From: Mycobacterium colombiense CECT 3035
GTDB lineage: Bacteria > Actinomycetota > Actinomycetes > Mycobacteriales > Mycobacteriaceae
NCBI RefSeq assembly: GCF_002105755.1
Contig: NZ_CP020821.1
Span: forward strand, 2,542,001 to 2,606,000
Direction: 5' to 3'
Length of the DNA: 64,000 bases
Part shown: piece after piece, positions 56,971 to 64,000 of the stretch
How the letters are laid out: each line of letters opens with the position of its first letter
How positions within the stretch are numbered: the first letter of the stretch is position 1
Notes under the pieces: generated by a model
What the model was told of the DNA's origin: nothing
Database searches by the model: none
The model's input: only the letters and a program-made list of their open reading frames with translations
Position numbers and translations under genes: made by a program

Positions 56971-58163
56971 TCAGGCGGGTACTTTAACGCCGAGAAGGTC
57001 TAAGGCATTGTCCCGCATGATCTTCCGAACGTCGGATTCACTGAAGCCTTCCAGTTCCTCGACGAACGACACCGGCGATTCGAGGCCCTCCCCGTGCGGC
57101 CAGTCGGAACCGAACAGAATCTTGTCGACGCCGATGGCCTCGGCAAGCTCCGCCAGGTCGTCCTCGTAGTAGGGGCGATCCACACGTTGTTGCGCAATTG
57201 CTCCACCGGGTCTTCGGGGAAGAACTTGGGCTGGGTGTTCGCCGCCTTCTTCAGGCGCTTGATCAGCCGGTGCACGAAGTAGGAACCGTTCTCGATGCTG
57301 ACCGCCTTGAGTTTCGGATGACGGGTGAACACCCCGTGCACGATCATCGAGGCCATCGTGTCGTGGATGGCGCGGTCGTCAAGGAGAACCTGATCCAGCG
57401 GGTCCTTGGCCCCGAAGCCCTCGAAGGTCGCCTTGCCGCCCCACGCCGCCGCGATGTGCAGATAACCGCTGTCGGACAGGTGGAATCCCACCGGCACCCC
57501 CGCCTCGGCCAGCCGGGCCCACACCGGGTCGTGGCTGGGATCGCCCAGCGACCGCGGCTTGACCAGGCCGGGCACCGGCGCCGGACGCACCAGGACCAGC
57601 TTGGCGCCGCGCGCCAACACGAACTCGACCTCTTCGACGGCCTTGGCCGGATCGGCCAGCGAAATGATCGGCGCGGCAATGATTCGGCGGTCGGGGCGGT
57701 CGAAGCCCCAGTCCTCGTCGAGCCACAGATTGAACGCGTGCACCGACGCCATCGTCGCCTCGATGTCGTGTTTGAGCGCCTCCTCGACCCCGCATCCGAA
57801 CGTCGGCAGCATGAACACCGTCTCGATGTCCTGGGTGTCCATCACCGCGATCCGTGCGTCGCGGTTCTGATACTCGGGATGGTCCGCCAGCCGCTCGACC
57901 TTCATCAGCGAGGCCGGGTCGACGCCCTCGGGAATCTCGCCGCGGAACAACAGGTCGAGGCAGCCCGGCACGATGATCGGGTCAAAGGTGGGATTGGGAA
58001 TGAAGTGATTGATCCGGCCCCCGATCACGGCCCAGGTCCGCTTGCCCTCGGTGACCATCTGGACGCCCCGCCCCTTGAACTTCTTGTCCAGGTGGCGGGT
58101 GAACGAGTCCAGCGGCTCGTAGTAGTGGTTGTCGACGTCGATCGCCTGATAATTCAGGGACAT
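56971..58163 (-). pseudogene. Amidohydrolase-2 family protein broken by a -1 frameshift
   Basis: The main frame from ATG 58163 encodes AIDVDNHYYEPLDSFTRHLD, VPVGFHLSDSGYLH, and VHGVFTRHPKLKAVSIENGSY, a paralogue of 20567-21772, but after NVWIAP near 57170 it degrades. The other frame continues YYEDDLAELAEAIGVDKILF then GSDWPHGEGLESP, ending at 56971. Adding one C to the run of four C on the coding strand joins VWIAPYYEDD and restores 397 residues. Five such lesions in this window share the same type. Confidence 0.87.
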
Positions 58164-58188
58164 GGCCGTAATCCTTTCCGTCAGCTCG

Positions 58189-59013
58189 TTACTCGCTCAG
58201 CGGCGGGAAATCCGGCGGCCGCTTTTCCAAGAAACTGGTAATTCCCTCGATGACGTCGGGCCGCGCCAGCGACTCGTGCATCAGCTTTTCGGCGCGGTCG
58301 CTGACGTCGGCGACATCGCGCAGCGCGTCGCCGTAGGCCTGCTCTTTGATCACCGCCATCGATGCGGGCGAACAATTGCGGGCGATGTCGTCGGCGTACT
58401 CGATGGCGCGGGCCATCAGCTGTTCGGGTGCAACCACTTCCTTGACCAGACCGAGTTCCGCGGCCTCCTCGGCGGAGAAAGTGCGCCCACTGAGCAACAA
58501 ATCCATCGCGGCGCCCCATCCGGCGAGCCGCGGCAGAATCCACGAGATCCCGTACTCGGCGATCAATCCCCGCCGGGTGAACGCAGTGGCGAACTTGGCG
58601 CCGGCGGCCGCGAACCGGACGTCACACATCAGGGCGTGGGTCAGGCCGATGCCGACGCAGGCGCCGTTGACCGCGGCGATGATCGGTTTACGCAGCGCGG
58701 TGAGAAAGTGCGGGTGGCGGTCGCCGACCAGCTGGCTGACGTCGGTGTCGCCATCGCCCAGCTTTTCATCGATGGTTCCCGCGCCGCCGAGATCCGCGCC
58801 GGCGCAGAACCCCTTGCCGGCACCGGTCAACACGATCACCCGAACCGCGGGATCGGCCTCGGCACGATCGACGCACGCGTAGAAACCCGCGGAGATGTCG
58901 GGGCCCCAGGCGTTGAGCCGCTTCGGGCGATTGAAAGTCAGAATCGCCACACCGGTTTCAGTGGTCTCATAAAGCACCGCCTCATCGGTGACCACACGCT
59001 CGGCGGCGCTCAT
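58189..59013 (-). CDS. Enoyl-CoA hydratase/isomerase (crotonase fold)
   Basis: A 274-residue crotonase-fold protein, first gene of the long minus-strand operon. It has LTGAGKGFCAGADLGGAG (first oxyanion half), KPIIAAVNGACVGIGLTHALMCDVRFA (second half), and RRGLIAEYGISWILPRLAG, where the Glu of AEYG matches one of the catalytic positions. The N-terminal VAILTFNRPKRLNAW is standard. It hydrates a 2-enoyl-CoA or isomerises it. A motif similar to one before the 61723 TetR lies 45 bp upstream at 59058-59076. Confidence 0.9.
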   Translation of the reverse strand: MSAAERVVTDEAVLYETTETGVAILTFNRPKRLNAWGPDISAGFYACVDRAEADPAVRVIVLTGAGKGFCAGADLGGAGTIDEKLGDGDTDVSQLVGDRHPHFLTALRKPIIAAVNGACVGIGLTHALMCDVRFAAAGAKFATAFTRRGLIAEYGISWILPRLAGWGAAMDLLLSGRTFSAEEAAELGLVKEVVAPEQLMARAIEYADDIARNCSPASMAVIKEQAYGDALRDVADVSDRAEKLMHESLARPDVIEGITSFLEKRPPDFPPLSE

Positions 59014-59057
59014 CGGACCGTCCCCTCATAGCTGACCAACAGGCGAGTTTGTACCCA

Positions 59058-59076
59058 TACTGTATACCTATCGGTA
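59058..59076. promoter_or_regulatory. CGATAGGTAT-ACAGTA site before the enoyl-CoA hydratase operon
   Basis: On the minus strand this reads TACCGATAGGTATACAGTA, sharing CGATAGGTAT and ACAGTA with the site at 61577-61595 (TACGATAGGTATTACAGTA), which differs by one shifted base. The 343-bp gap 59014-59356 has no gene otherwise; it should hold the promoters of 59013 (minus) and 59357 (plus). Confidence 0.55.
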
Positions 59077-59356
59077 CTGCATTCCACAACCGGCGCCAGG
59101 CGGGTGTGAAACCCCGACTAAACTGCGATTTCGCGCGCCGAACCAGCGCTCCAGTCACCCGCGGATCGCCGGTCCGGCGGGCAACGACTTTGACGGCACC
59201 GTAACCGAGCGCCGCAACTCTTTTTCGGCGCACAAACGCCCCGGCGACGTGGCAAGACTTAATTCTTGTGGCGTGTGCCACGTTGGCACCACGTTTGCAC
59301 CGGTCGCGCGATCGGGAAACCCATAGCAAGCCAGCCGACAATGGGAGGTAGATGCA

Positions 59357-59596
59357 ATGGTTGACGTCAAGAGCGGCCCGATCGAACTCGTTCGAGGCAT
59401 CGTCGAAGATGCTCTCGGGAAGACCAAGCAGATCATCGGGATCATCATCGGCAACGACGGCCTGATCGACGAGGGCAAGGCTCAGCAGGACAAGGCGGAG
59501 GCGCAGCGCAACGCCGGCAAGAAGGAAGCCGCTGCTGAGAAGGCTCGCGGCAAGGCCAAGGCCTACGAGGAGCGCGAGCGGGCCGAGCAGAACTAA
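59357..59596 (+). CDS. Small CsbD-like/microaggregate-binding-protein-1-like protein
   Basis: A 79-residue charged, helical protein. GSxxLVRGIVEDALGKTKQIIG followed by GNDGLIDEGKAQQDKAEAQRN and a Lys/Ala/Glu-rich tail matches the mycobacterial microaggregate-binding protein 1 and CsbD stress-protein style. GGGAGG precedes ATG 59357. These proteins are abundant, soluble and heat-stable, and are stress or envelope associated; no enzyme role is known. It is flanked by catabolic operons on the opposite strand and has its own strong terminator at 59612. Confidence 0.82.
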   Translation: MVDVKSGPIELVRGIVEDALGKTKQIIGIIIGNDGLIDEGKAQQDKAEAQRNAGKKEAAAEKARGKAKAYEERERAEQN

Positions 59597-59611
59597 ACGG
59601 CCAGCTGATCG

Positions 59612-59640
59612 AGCGGGCCCGGTCACCGACCGGGCCCGCT
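59612..59640 (+). terminator. Strong hairpin terminator after the CsbD-like gene
   Basis: AGCGGGCCCGGT (59612-59623) and ACCGGGCCCGCT (59629-59640) are perfect 12-bp arms with a 5-base loop, starting 16 bp after the stop. There is no U-run. It also separates the gene from the convergent DHDPS-like gene (stop 59658) and may work in both directions. Confidence 0.75.
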
Positions 59641-59657
59641 TCGCTGCGTAATCCCTT

Positions 59658-60674
59658 CTAGCGCAACGCCGTCTCGAGTAGGCCCAGACGCTGGTAGGCG
59701 TTCTCGATCTGGGCCTTGGCCTCGGCGGGCAGCTCGGCCTGCGGGGGACGGGAATGCGGATACGCCCCGATGGGCAGGCCAAGCAGCGACGCGGCGTACT
59801 TGAACGCCTCGCCCCAGTGGGTGAAGTAATCCGCGCGCCCGGGGTAGCACGTCCACCAGGATCCGACGTCGAGATCGAACTGGTCCATGCCGGACTCGCG
59901 GCCATAGTCCATCGCCTCGACCAGCTTGTCGCTGCGCACCAGATCCCAGTACTCGGAAAACAAACGCCGCGTGGGCGTTTCGAAAAGATAGCCCGCGGTG
60001 CCCAACTGCGCCGGGCAGACGATCCCGTCGCGCAGCCAGCCGGCCCGGTACACCGTCTTGTCGCATTCCCACACGGCAAGGCCCGGCGCCAGCTCATGCA
60101 GCATCCGGCTGGCCGCCGGCCGGAAGGCGCCCTCCTTGGTGGCACACACCGCGGGAACCTCGTGGTAGATCCGGGCGCTTTCGGCCGGAGTCAGCACATA
60201 ACCCGACGAAGGCGAATTGAACATGCCCAGCGCGATATTCGTGCGCGCCGCCACGTATTCGAAGAAGCGCAGCACGCCGTCACCGCCGTGCGCCTCCATC
60301 ATCGGTGTTTGGATATAGGCGATGTCGGCGCCCGCATGCTGGGCGTGCAGCGTCAACTCCACACAGTCCTTGGCCGACATGGCGGCCGTGCAGGCCTGCA
60401 CCACCACGTCGGGATTGATGGCGCGCGCCTCCTCGACCGCCACCTCCAGCAGGCGTTTGCGCTCGTCGAGGGTCAGCGACCAAAACTCGGCGATTCCGCT
60501 GGTGCACCACAACATCGGATGCCCGAGATCACCCACGCAGTAGCGCACCAGCGTCCGGTAGGCGTCCCAGTCGATGTCATCGCCGTCGGTGCCGCAGAAC
60601 GGGGTGTAGAGGGAGTCACCGATCCCCTGCAATGCGCCCGGCGCCCATGCACGCGCCTCTGCTGCCGTAGCCAT
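59658..60674 (-). CDS. Dihydrodipicolinate-synthase-fold aldolase
   Basis: A 338-residue TIM-barrel class I aldolase. It has GDSLYTPFCGTDGDDIDW at the start, the Schiff-base Lys in AVCATKEGAF, and DKTVYRAGWLRDG. The conserved Tyr-Asn-x-Pro motif that forms part of the proton relay is FNSPSSG here, with Phe in place of Tyr. It is longer than the 290-300 of true DapA and lies among catabolic genes, so it probably cleaves or forms a carbon-carbon bond in a degradation product rather than making lysine precursor. It is likely cotranscribed with the SDR at 60718. Confidence 0.83.
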   Translation of the reverse strand: MATAAEARAWAPGALQGIGDSLYTPFCGTDGDDIDWDAYRTLVRYCVGDLGHPMLWCTSGIAEFWSLTLDERKRLLEVAVEEARAINPDVVVQACTAAMSAKDCVELTLHAQHAGADIAYIQTPMMEAHGGDGVLRFFEYVAARTNIALGMFNSPSSGYVLTPAESARIYHEVPAVCATKEGAFRPAASRMLHELAPGLAVWECDKTVYRAGWLRDGIVCPAQLGTAGYLFETPTRRLFSEYWDLVRSDKLVEAMDYGRESGMDQFDLDVGSWWTCYPGRADYFTHWGEAFKYAASLLGLPIGAYPHSRPPQAELPAEAKAQIENAYQRLGLLETALR

Positions 60675-60717
60675 GGTCGACTCCTTTTGTCTGCCAATCG
60701 ATTTGTGGAACCCGCGG

Positions 60718-61515
60718 TCAAGTGAAGTCCGAGCCGCCGTCGACGTTGATGTTGGCTCCGGTCATGTAGGAGTTGCGTCGCGAGGCCAGGAACGCGGCGA
60801 CCGGGCCGATTTCGTCCGGCAGGCCCGCCCGCGGCATGTGCGCGGGATGACCGAAATGCTTGGCGATGGCCTCCATCAGAGCGTAGGGGTCGCTGCCGTC
60901 GACACCCACCGACTCCGCCCAGCCGACCAGGGATTCCGACGCGATGCTGCCCGGTGATACCACGTTGACCAGGATCTCGTCCTTGGCCAGCAGCAGGGAA
61001 AGGTTCTTCGAAACGCTGGTCAGCATCGACTTGGCCGCCGTGTAGGCGGGCAGCATGACGCTTTGGCGCTGAGTCGAATGCGCCGAGAAGGTGACGATGC
61101 GGGCCCATTGCGCCTTGCGCAACAGCGGAAGCGCGGCACGCACGCAGCGGACCATGCCCAGCACGCCGTCCTCGACGGACTCGCGCCACTGGTCGTCGGT
61201 CAGGTCTTCGAACGTGCCCGCGGCGCCGGGTCCCACGGTCACGACCAGAGCGTTCAGCTCGCCGTCCCATCGCCGCGCGAGCTCGTCGAACACCGCCCCG
61301 ACCGCGTCGTCGTCGCCGATGTCGGCGGTCAGTCCGACCGCGTCGGGACTCCCGCGTTGCGTGAGGTCGGTCACCGCCGCGTCGAGGGCATCTCGGCTAC
61401 GCCCGACCACCGCCACCCGGGCACCTTCGTCGGCGAAGCAGCGTGCCGTCGCCAATCCCATACCGCGGCTACCACCGACGACCACCGCAGTGGCATTCGC
61501 CAGCCCTAGATCCAT
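60718..61515 (-). CDS. Short-chain dehydrogenase/reductase
   Basis: A 265-residue SDR. It has VVVGGSRGMGLATARCF (cofactor, GGSRGMG form), VVTVGPGAAG in the NNAG position, SAHSTQRQ with the catalytic Ser, YTAAKSM for the Tyr and Lys, and VNVVSPGSIASESL. The C-terminal GANINVDGGSDFT is standard. It starts the minus-strand pair with the aldolase. The site at 61577-61595 lies 62 bp before its start. Confidence 0.88.
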   Translation of the reverse strand: MDLGLANATAVVVGGSRGMGLATARCFADEGARVAVVGRSRDALDAAVTDLTQRGSPDAVGLTADIGDDDAVGAVFDELARRWDGELNALVVTVGPGAAGTFEDLTDDQWRESVEDGVLGMVRCVRAALPLLRKAQWARIVTFSAHSTQRQSVMLPAYTAAKSMLTSVSKNLSLLLAKDEILVNVVSPGSIASESLVGWAESVGVDGSDPYALMEAIAKHFGHPAHMPRAGLPDEIGPVAAFLASRRNSYMTGANINVDGGSDFT

Positions 61516-61576
61516 CGCTTAATCCGTAGCTCTAGTCCGGTCATTTTCGCCTGTCCAGCCGGTTTACCAAAAAGCC

Positions 61577-61595
61577 TACGATAGGTATTACAGTA
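61577..61595. promoter_or_regulatory. CGATAGGTAT-TACAGTA site in the SDR/TetR gap
   Basis: TACGATAGGTATTACAGTA lies between the divergent SDR (start 61515) and TetR (start 61723) genes and matches the site before the enoyl-CoA hydratase operon (59058-59076) in reverse orientation. Location suggests autoregulation by the adjacent TetR protein. It also contains ATTACAGTA, the half-palindrome of 48517-48535. Confidence 0.6.
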
Positions 61596-61722
61596 GCAGA
61601 GGAAGAATGCGACACGAAGGCGTATACGCAGGTCAGATCAGAAGTGCCGGTAAATTCGATATTACCGGCAGCACGGCTGCCAGACCGCATGCACGAAACA
61701 GATTTTGATGGAGGTGCCCGTA

Positions 61723-62511
61723 GTGGCAAAACAGGCAACCGCCGATAAGCGCCAGCGACGCGAACGCGGGTCCATCAATCCCGATGACATCATCAGTGGC
61801 GCATTCGAACTCGCGGAGCAGGTGTCGATCGACAATCTGAGCATGCCGCTGCTCGGCAAACATCTCGGTGTCGGTGTGACGAGCATCTACTGGTACTTCC
61901 GCAAGAAGGACGACCTGCTCAACGCGATGACCGACCGCGCCCTGAGCAAGTACGTGTTCGCCACTCCCTATGTCGAGGCCAGCGACTGGCGCGAAACATT
62001 GGCCAACCATGCGCGGTTGATGCGTAAGACGTTCATGGGCAACCCAATTCTGTGCGACCTGATTCTGATTCGGGCGGCGCTTTCCCCGAAGGCGGCGCGG
62101 ATGGGTGCTCAGGAGATGGAAAAGGCGGTCTCCAATCTGGTGGAGGCCGGCCTGTCACCGGAGGATGCGTTCGACACCTATTCGGCGATCTCGGTTCACG
62201 TTCGGGGGTCGGTGGTGCTGCAACGCCTCTACGAAAAGAACCAATCGTCGGACATCGGTCCCCGGGCCATCGAAGACGCCGTGTCCATCGATCCGGAAAA
62301 GACCCCGCTACTCGCTCAGGTCACCCGGATCGGCCACCGCATCGGCGCGCCCGACGAAACCAATTTCGAGTACGGGCTGACCTGCATTCTCGACCACGCC
62401 AGCCGGCTGATCGACGAGAGCAAGGGGCCGAAGGCCAGCAAGGCGGCGCCGTCACGCCAGCGCAAGCCGACCGCCACCCGGAGCCGGACCAAGGCGGCAG
62501 CCGCGCGCTGA
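61723..62511 (+). CDS. TetR-family transcriptional regulator with basic tail
   Basis: A 262-residue TetR protein started at GTG 61723, preferred because GGAGG lies 8 bases upstream; ATG 61705/61708 are alternatives. The N-terminus has PDDIISGAFELAEQVSIDNLSM, then LGKHLGVGVTSIYWYFRKKDDLLNAM as the helix-turn-helix. A helical ligand domain follows (about 60-225), with ILCDLILIRAALS. The last 30 residues are a Lys/Arg/Ala/Pro tail typical of some mycobacterial DNA-binding proteins. It likely controls the divergent SDR-aldolase pair and perhaps the 58189 operon. Confidence 0.88.
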   Translation: MAKQATADKRQRRERGSINPDDIISGAFELAEQVSIDNLSMPLLGKHLGVGVTSIYWYFRKKDDLLNAMTDRALSKYVFATPYVEASDWRETLANHARLMRKTFMGNPILCDLILIRAALSPKAARMGAQEMEKAVSNLVEAGLSPEDAFDTYSAISVHVRGSVVLQRLYEKNQSSDIGPRAIEDAVSIDPEKTPLLAQVTRIGHRIGAPDETNFEYGLTCILDHASRLIDESKGPKASKAAPSRQRKPTATRSRTKAAAAR

Positions 62512-62530
62512 CCCTGCCCGAAACGGATTG

Positions 62531-63439
62531 TCACCCTTCGGGTTCCGGTACGTGGAAATGCTCGTCGCGTAACCGAAACGCCTCCCTGGCGCCGTGCTGC
62601 GCCCGGGTTTTGACGAAGTTGAATTCGCCCGGCCCGAATTGCAGGTTGGTGCCGTAGGCGTGGAACAGATAGCTGGCCACCTCTTCGCCCTGGTACGCCT
62701 GGCTCTGCTCGACCAACCGGAACGCCTCCTTTGCTATCACGACCCCGTCGGCGGGCATCTTCGCCGCCTTCTCGGCCCAATAGCGCGCCCGGGCCGTCAC
62801 CGCGCCGGGCGCGCAGGTATCGGTGAAGATTCCGAGGTGTTCGATCTCGGCCGCCTCGATGATGTCGCCGGTCAGGAGCAGGCGACGGGCCAGCACCGGC
62901 CCGAGCCGGTGAAAGAACATGTGCAGGCTGCCGAGCGCGGGCCCAAGGAAGCGGGTTGCGGGCATGCCGAGCTTGGTGTCACGGGCGATGACCGAGATGT
63001 CGGTCATCAACGCCATCTCGAAGCCGCCGCCGAGGGCGTAGCCGGCGATCTCCCCCACCGTCACCTTCGGGAACCCCATGAAATTGTGGTAGAAGCCAAA
63101 AGACTTGCGGTCCACGGTGAGTCGCCGGCGCTGACTGGGGCGGCGTTTGGACGCCCGGTCGTCGTCGGCCCCCCGGTCCGGTTGCGCTGACGAGCCATAC
63201 CAGCCGTAGGCGTTGTTCATGTCGGCTCCGGTGGAGAAGACCCCTTCGGCACCACGCAGTAGCACCACCGTCAGGTCGTCGTCCTCGGCCACCCGATCCA
63301 GACAGCGCGCGAGAGCCTCACGCATGGTCGCGTCATACGAGTTGCGTTGCTTGGGGTTGTTCAGCGTGATGGTCGCGATGCGCCGATCGGGATCGACGTC
63401 GAAGAGCACGCGATCGTCTGAGGTGCTCGAGGCGGTCAT
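62531..63439 (-). CDS. Enoyl-CoA hydratase/isomerase family protein
   Basis: A 302-residue crotonase-fold protein from ATG 63439 (AAAGGAG upstream; the frame to 63526 adds non-conserved residues). It has RIATITLNNPKQRNSYDATMREAL, LLRGAEGVFSTGADMNNAYG, GEIAGYALGGGFEMALMTDISVIA and TRFLGPALGSLHMFFHRLG, where the usual catalytic Glu positions look altered. A 40-residue charged insertion (DRGADDDRASKRRPSQRRR) sits between the first two blocks. It overlaps the thioesterase stop by 4 bp and so is coupled to it. Reaction uncertain. Confidence 0.85.
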   Translation of the reverse strand: MTASSTSDDRVLFDVDPDRRIATITLNNPKQRNSYDATMREALARCLDRVAEDDDLTVVLLRGAEGVFSTGADMNNAYGWYGSSAQPDRGADDDRASKRRPSQRRRLTVDRKSFGFYHNFMGFPKVTVGEIAGYALGGGFEMALMTDISVIARDTKLGMPATRFLGPALGSLHMFFHRLGPVLARRLLLTGDIIEAAEIEHLGIFTDTCAPGAVTARARYWAEKAAKMPADGVVIAKEAFRLVEQSQAYQGEEVASYLFHAYGTNLQFGPGEFNFVKTRAQHGAREAFRLRDEHFHVPEPEG

Positions 63440-63999
63440 GTATCGGACTCCTTTCGGCGCCTGCCGAATCGCGATCCGGCAAGCTTCTCCGGCCGTGAGG
63501 CCAACGTGCTGACCTCGCCGGTACACAGGACTTCGTCGTCGAGCAACAGCCGCCCGGTCGACGTGATCCCGCGTTCACCCGCGGAGCGGGCGATGTCGAA
63601 CCGTAGCGCCGTCAACACCGGTGTCGGCCGGCGGAAGGTCACCACGAGGGATCGGGTTTTGCCGGACAGGCCGGTGACACAGTTGTGGTGCTGAATGACG
63701 CAGTCGAAGAAGACACCCAGGAATCCGCCATGCACCAGCCCCGGCGGCCCCTCGTACACCAGCGGGAACTCGACACTGCCCGTTGCGTTCTCGGCATCAA
63801 GCCGGTCGAAACGGTATTCGGGAAAACACGGGTTGTACGCGCCGATATCGGTCGCGTGGTTGAGGTAGACGCGGCGAGGATCGTCGGGCAGTTCGCCGAT
63901 GCGCGGGGCGTTGTCCGCCGGTGCCGCGGCCGACAGCTCGCTCTCCCACTCGGCGAACTTCTGCAACATGGCGTCGACCGCTCGGTGTGGGTGCTCGAG
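63436..63999 (-). CDS. PaaI-like thioesterase, runs off the right edge
   Basis: A hotdog-domain protein of at least 177 residues from an internal ATG at 63969. The frame stays open upstream to 63999 (LEHPHRAVDA, coding-like), so the true start is probably beyond the window. It has GPPGLVHGGFLGVFFDCVIQHHN with the H-G-G motif, SLVVTFRRPTPVLTALRFD, and GRLLLDDEVLCTGEVSTLA. It would hydrolyse an acyl-CoA. Cotranscribed with the enoyl-CoA hydratase. Confidence 0.8.
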   Translation of the reverse strand, partial: LEHPHRAVDAMLQKFAEWESELSAAAPADNAPRIGELPDDPRRVYLNHATDIGAYNPCFPEYRFDRLDAENATGSVEFPLVYEGPPGLVHGGFLGVFFDCVIQHHNCVTGLSGKTRSLVVTFRRPTPVLTALRFDIARSAGERGITSTGRLLLDDEVLCTGEVSTLASRPEKLAGSRFGRRRKESDT

Positions 64000-64000
64000 G

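Overview
The window is GC-rich, densely packed DNA from a mycobacterium, most likely a slow-growing nontuberculous species. This rests on gene content: a protein with the domain order and near-identical length of M. tuberculosis Rv1364c (PAS, RsbU phosphatase, RsbW kinase, RsbV), a microaggregate-binding-protein-like small gene, F420-type luciferase-like oxidoreductases, and three short repeats of the MIRU type sitting exactly on stop/start junctions. I see no tRNA, rRNA, insertion sequence, prophage or CRISPR array.

Nearly the whole window is a mosaic of oxidative acyl-CoA catabolism operons: four P450s, two Rieske oxygenases of the KshA type, eight acyl-CoA dehydrogenase (ACAD) genes in four adjacent pairs, four AMP-forming acyl-CoA ligases, two CaiB-type CoA transferases (one a tandem fusion), three amidohydrolase-2 proteins, hotdog hydratases and thioesterases, a thiolase, two enoyl-CoA hydratases, a carboxyltransferase and several SDRs and dehydrogenases. 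The set fits hydroxylation, CoA activation and beta-oxidation of a hydrophobic (steroid, terpenoid or alicyclic) substrate. The substrate cannot be read from sequence.

Layout: 1-13 kb holds an aldehyde dehydrogenase, a hydratase/NTF2/ligase/Rieske operon, a P450 with ferredoxin, the fused CoA transferase, a GntR regulator, an SDR and a broken luciferase-like gene. 13-19 kb is an operon of four ACAD genes and a ligase. 19-22 kb has a TetR-thioesterase fusion and an amidohydrolase. 22-27 kb is the non-catabolic interlude: a cytochrome b/molybdopterin oxidoreductase and the Rv1364c-like stress regulator. 27-33 kb has an ACAD pair, an esterase-fold protein lacking Ser and His catalytic residues, and a P450-alcohol dehydrogenase operon. 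33-36 kb is a TetR/degenerate ABC ATPase/YhgE-Pip export operon. 36-46 kb has an SDR, a P450, a carboxyltransferase, a luciferase-like gene, a deletion scar and a Rieske-isochorismatase-thioesterase-ligase operon. 46-59 kb has dehydrogenases, P450-CaiB-thiolase, and a long minus-strand operon (ACAD pair, amidohydrolases, ligase, enoyl-CoA hydratase). 59-64 kb has a small CsbD-like protein, a DHDPS-fold aldolase, an SDR, a TetR and a hydratase-thioesterase pair.

Three observations stand out. First, short palindromes related to CTATNWTAG recur before operons scattered over about 44 kb, with a divergent GntR regulator beside one of them; a second family (TACTGTAAT/ATTACAGTA) marks other operons near a TetR gene. 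Both look like local regulons. Second, five genes carry the same lesion, one missing base in a G or C run, which points to homopolymer sequencing error rather than decay. Third, several proteins keep a fold but lose catalytic residues (esterase, isochorismatase-like, ABC ATPase), and one TetR regulator is fused to a hotdog thioesterase.
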